From a virus: a DNA stretch of 60,695 nucleotides. This document shows, in pieces, positions 58,858 to 60,695 of the stretch. Location of the stretch: IMG/VR virus record IMGVR_UViG_3300032047_000012, positions 1-60,695 of that record; one strand, written 5' to 3'. Numbering within the stretch: the stretch's first letter is position 1; each line of letters starts with the position of its first letter. Under the pieces are notes generated by a model, which saw nothing but the letters and a program-made list of their open reading frames with translations, was not told the origin of the DNA and searched no databases. Both the position numbers and the translations under genes were made by a program.

Positions 58858-58985
58858 CATTCTTACACCAGCAACCCAACTGGTTCACTATATTATCTTA
58901 TCCTAGCTAATGCTGTAAGGACTTGACCTTCCTCATAAGCTCTCCAGTCTTCAAGTCACTACTCCTGAAGACTGTTTGTAATTAG
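58826..58985 (-). ncRNA. Candidate structured small RNA
   Basis: Between the VWA gene stop and the terminator, four hairpins occur in a row on the minus strand: AGTCTTCA/TGAAGACT (arms 58966-58973 and 58946-58953), AAGG/CCTT (58917-58930), ACCAG/CTGGT (58867-58884) and the terminator (58832-58857). No frame of length is open here. It could be a 3'UTR-derived RNA or the 3' end of a transcript from the VWA operon. No tRNA fold was found. The call is by eye only. Confidence 0.4.
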
Positions 58986-59014
58986 TTTATTTATTATTAT
59001 TGCTCTCGGATATG

Positions 59015-60190
59015 TTAGTCAATAGCAATAACCTTTTCTCGGGTTTGGAAGTAAGGGTTGGCTGCACCTTGAGCATCAGTCATCCACATTCGTTGTGCCT
59101 TGCAGTTCTTTGGCTTTGGAGCATACATGTCTGTTAAGATAATAACACCGTCAAAGTTATGACTGTTAACATAATCAGTGGGAGCATTGAAGTCAGTACC
59201 TCCTGTTAACACACGCTCTCTCTTTCTATTCTCGCCTTTCTTCCAGACGTAGACTTTACTCTCGTCTACTTCGTGGTCAAATGGAATGACTGTGAACTCT
59301 GCTAGTTTAGCCAAGTTGTTTAATTCTGCAAAGAATAGGGAGAGCATTGTGTTATCAACAGAACCAGACTGGTCGATAGCGACGGCAATCTTGGCTTGTC
59401 GCTGGACTTTCTTACCAGGATGAACATAGGCGTAGCGTCTGTTGATTCGTTTGATTGTAGACCGCTTGTTAGCCTTCTGACTTGTTTTGATAAAGTAGCG
59501 AAGGACTTTACGCCAGCAAACCTTAGTAGTCACTGAATCAATAATGTCTTGACGAATGCCTTGTGAGACTGAACCCCAACTGTTAGAGCGACTTGCTTCT
59601 TCTACTGCTTTCTTGACAGCTTCTTTTAAACGTTCTTTAGCAATCTCATTAGCTGTGTTATCTACTTCACTATCCTCGCCAGCGGACCAACCAGAATGGT
59701 CATCAAGGGTTTCATATCCTTCACCCTCGCCAGGCTGACCTTCACCAGACTCTTCTTGTTCTTGTTGCTTTTGCTTAAGCAACTCAAGGTAGTGTTCAGC
59801 AGACTTGCCAACAGGAAAGTCCTCGAAGTGTTTGCCACCAGGAATAAGAGCTTTGTCTGGTAGCTTGCCGATAAGGTGAGAGTTAATAGCCAAGTCAGTT
59901 GCGACGTTCCAAATCTTGGACATCCCTTCTGAGGGTAATCGACCAGTAACGTGTTCGAAGACCAAGTGGTAGAACTCGTGCATAAGGACACCAGTTCGGT
60001 GATTATCACTTAATTCTTCAAAGAATTGGGGGTTATAGAGCATTTCAAACTGACCAGAGTCAGGATTTACCCTTACACCTGCTGTTGGAATGGCTGTTGA
60101 AGCCCGTTTATCTATCTTTCTAGATAGTGCTGCAAAGAAAGGCTCTTGTTTTAGGAGCCGAGCAGTATGTCTATTTAAATCGAAAGTCAT
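59015..60190 (-). CDS. VWA-like and zincin-like metallopeptidase protein, 391 aa
   Basis: N-terminal putative metallopeptidase (DUF2201-type): VLMHEFYHLVFEH with H71-E72-x-x-H75. A Gln/Glu/Gly-rich linker (about 138-165) leads to a VWA-like domain with MIDAS motif KIAVAIDQSGSVD (about 270), a downstream TGGTDF threonine (about 323) and IILTDMYAP aspartate (about 345). This architecture usually works with a MoxR-type AAA ATPase, whose probable C-terminus is next. Role in phages unknown; remodelling of metal centres or virion maturation is possible. Own promoter and GGAG site. Confidence 0.85.
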   Translation of the reverse strand: MTFDLNRHTARLLKQEPFFAALSRKIDKRASTAIPTAGVRVNPDSGQFEMLYNPQFFEELSDNHRTGVLMHEFYHLVFEHVTGRLPSEGMSKIWNVATDLAINSHLIGKLPDKALIPGGKHFEDFPVGKSAEHYLELLKQKQQEQEESGEGQPGEGEGYETLDDHSGWSAGEDSEVDNTANEIAKERLKEAVKKAVEEASRSNSWGSVSQGIRQDIIDSVTTKVCWRKVLRYFIKTSQKANKRSTIKRINRRYAYVHPGKKVQRQAKIAVAIDQSGSVDNTMLSLFFAELNNLAKLAEFTVIPFDHEVDESKVYVWKKGENRKRERVLTGGTDFNAPTDYVNSHNFDGVIILTDMYAPKPKNCKAQRMWMTDAQGAANPYFQTREKVIAID

Positions 60191-60212
60191 TTCATCTCCT
60201 CACTACATGTAT

Positions 60213-60241
60213 AATATAGCAAAGCTTGGGGCATAAGTCAA
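60213..60241 (-). promoter_or_regulatory. Sigma-70-like promoter for the VWA gene
   Basis: Minus strand: TTGACT (60236-60241), 17 nt, TATATT (60213-60218). Confidence 0.7.
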
Positions 60242-60250
60242 GTAAAAAAA

Positions 60251-60311
60251 GAAAGAAAGTCCCTTGCTAGGTAGGAAAGTTGGTTGTGAGAGAGAAACCT
60301 AGCAAGGGACA
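60251..60311 (-). terminator. Long perfect-arm terminator after the ATPase gene
   Basis: Two perfect 14-bp arms: GTCCCTTGCTAGGT (minus strand, 298-311) and its complement (260-273), loop of 24 nt, then TTTCTTTCTTTTTTT. It lies 10 nt after the stop of the partial gene. Confidence 0.85.
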
Positions 60312-60320
60312 AGGAAAGGA

Positions 60321-60695
60321 TTAGTCGTTCTGAGGTCGTTTACCAGTGATAAGCTCGACAATGATGTCTGAACATTTCACACCATCAGCAGTGTGAGCAC
60401 CATGCATCTGAATAACGTTCTGTTGACCGTTCTCACCTGACTGACCAACAAGAGTAAATAACTTCATTGCACATTCACTTGGAATAGAGACAAAGTAGTT
60501 GACCAAGTTCTGGACCTGGTTTTCAGTCAAGATATCTTCGAAGGTGCCTGCGGCTTCCATCTTCTCAACCATTGCAGAATGGTCATTGATAGTGAACTCT
60601 GCGACCTTTTCTAATTCACCTTTATCAAGAATATCCTCGATCAGAACTTGACTCTCGTACTTCTCACAGAAGTCACGGAAAGCAACAGCAGCTTC
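60321..60695 (-). CDS. C-terminus of a probable MoxR-type AAA ATPase (partial)
   Basis: An open frame of 124 codons runs from the window end to TGA at 60321. No start is in the window; the internal ATGs are not preferred, since the frame continues without a stop upstream. The visible part is helical (EAAVAFRDFCEKYESQVLIE, then LTENQVQNLVNYFVSIPSE), with no ATPase motif left. It directly precedes the VWA/zincin gene, where a MoxR partner is expected; the link is inferred from gene order. Confidence 0.5.
   Translation of the reverse strand, partial: EAAVAFRDFCEKYESQVLIEDILDKGELEKVAEFTINDHSAMVEKMEAAGTFEDILTENQVQNLVNYFVSIPSECAMKLFTLVGQSGENGQQNVIQMHGAHTADGVKCSDIIVELITGKRPQND

Noticed and set aside
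58867-58985. Possible tRNA in the structured gap
   Set aside because: No cloverleaf with paired acceptor, anticodon and T arms could be drawn; hairpins are too short or in the wrong order.
1-60695. CRISPR arrays, insertion sequences, tRNAs and integrase
   Set aside because: No repeat-spacer pattern, no transposase or integrase motif and no tRNA were seen on either strand; long repeats are absent apart from domain repeats inside proteins.

Overview
The window reads as part of the genome of a large, AT-rich, tailed bacteriophage with a contractile (T4-like, myovirus-type) tail. The support is a baseplate wedge J/gp6-like protein, a gp25-like wedge protein, a gp5-like spike carrying a peptidoglycan amidase, a gp55-like late sigma factor, and near-gapless one-strand gene packing with TAATG and ATGA overlaps. 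Lipoprotein-type signal peptides point to a Gram-negative host. The style of the proteins (giant LamG-type structural protein, Hc1-like mini-histone, AAA/VWA pair, acidic proteins with a common N-terminal helix) resembles large marine phages; I cannot name the host or the phage.

Layout. (1) 1-33 kb: virion module, all on the minus strand, so transcription runs from high to low coordinates. It holds the spike-amidase, two hub or baseplate proteins (302 and 1851 aa), gp25-like, gp6-like, a 492-aa protein, a 4004-aa protein with four LamG-like domains, then six more structural proteins, the last truncated by the window start. (2) 33-35 kb: gp55-like sigma factor, an FmdB-type zinc ribbon and small proteins. 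(3) 35-43 kb: two GT-B glycosyltransferases, a Cas4/RecB-type Fe-S nuclease, a zincin, PIN-PhoH, the only plus-strand gene (a lipoprotein trypsin-like protease), an HNH protein and a third glycosyltransferase-like protein. (4) 43-50.3 kb: Fis-like HTH, acidic proteins, a 988-aa multidomain enzyme (ligase-like nucleotidyltransferase, NMNAT-like nucleotidyltransferase, ParB/Srx-type domain and possibly a nuclease-like tail), a second zincin with an internal start site, and an Hc1-like mini-histone. (5) 50.3-60.7 kb: small-gene region with a 5'-nucleotidase, DnaQ-type exonuclease, ImmA/IrrE-like peptidase, two exported thioredoxin-fold paralogues (one with a degenerate active site), an MscS-like mini-channel, a VWA/zincin protein and the C-terminus of its probable ATPase partner.

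Regulation. Two promoter-like grammars are visible. Eight sites in front of accessory genes have TTGACT/A, 17 or 18 nt, then a TATAAT-like box, as expected for host sigma-70 (early) transcription. A second motif, about ACTATTTATAG or ACTACTTATAG on the coding strand, lies 2-60 nt upstream of at least ten starts, including an internal one, and may be the late promoter read by the gp55-like factor. Three intrinsic terminators are clear. A 450-nt gap at 58565-59014 holds a strong promoter, a GC-rich segment and a candidate structured RNA. Several genes of 34-58 codons fill gaps and are annotated here, among them the mini-histone, a very basic 56-aa protein and a 57-aa protein.
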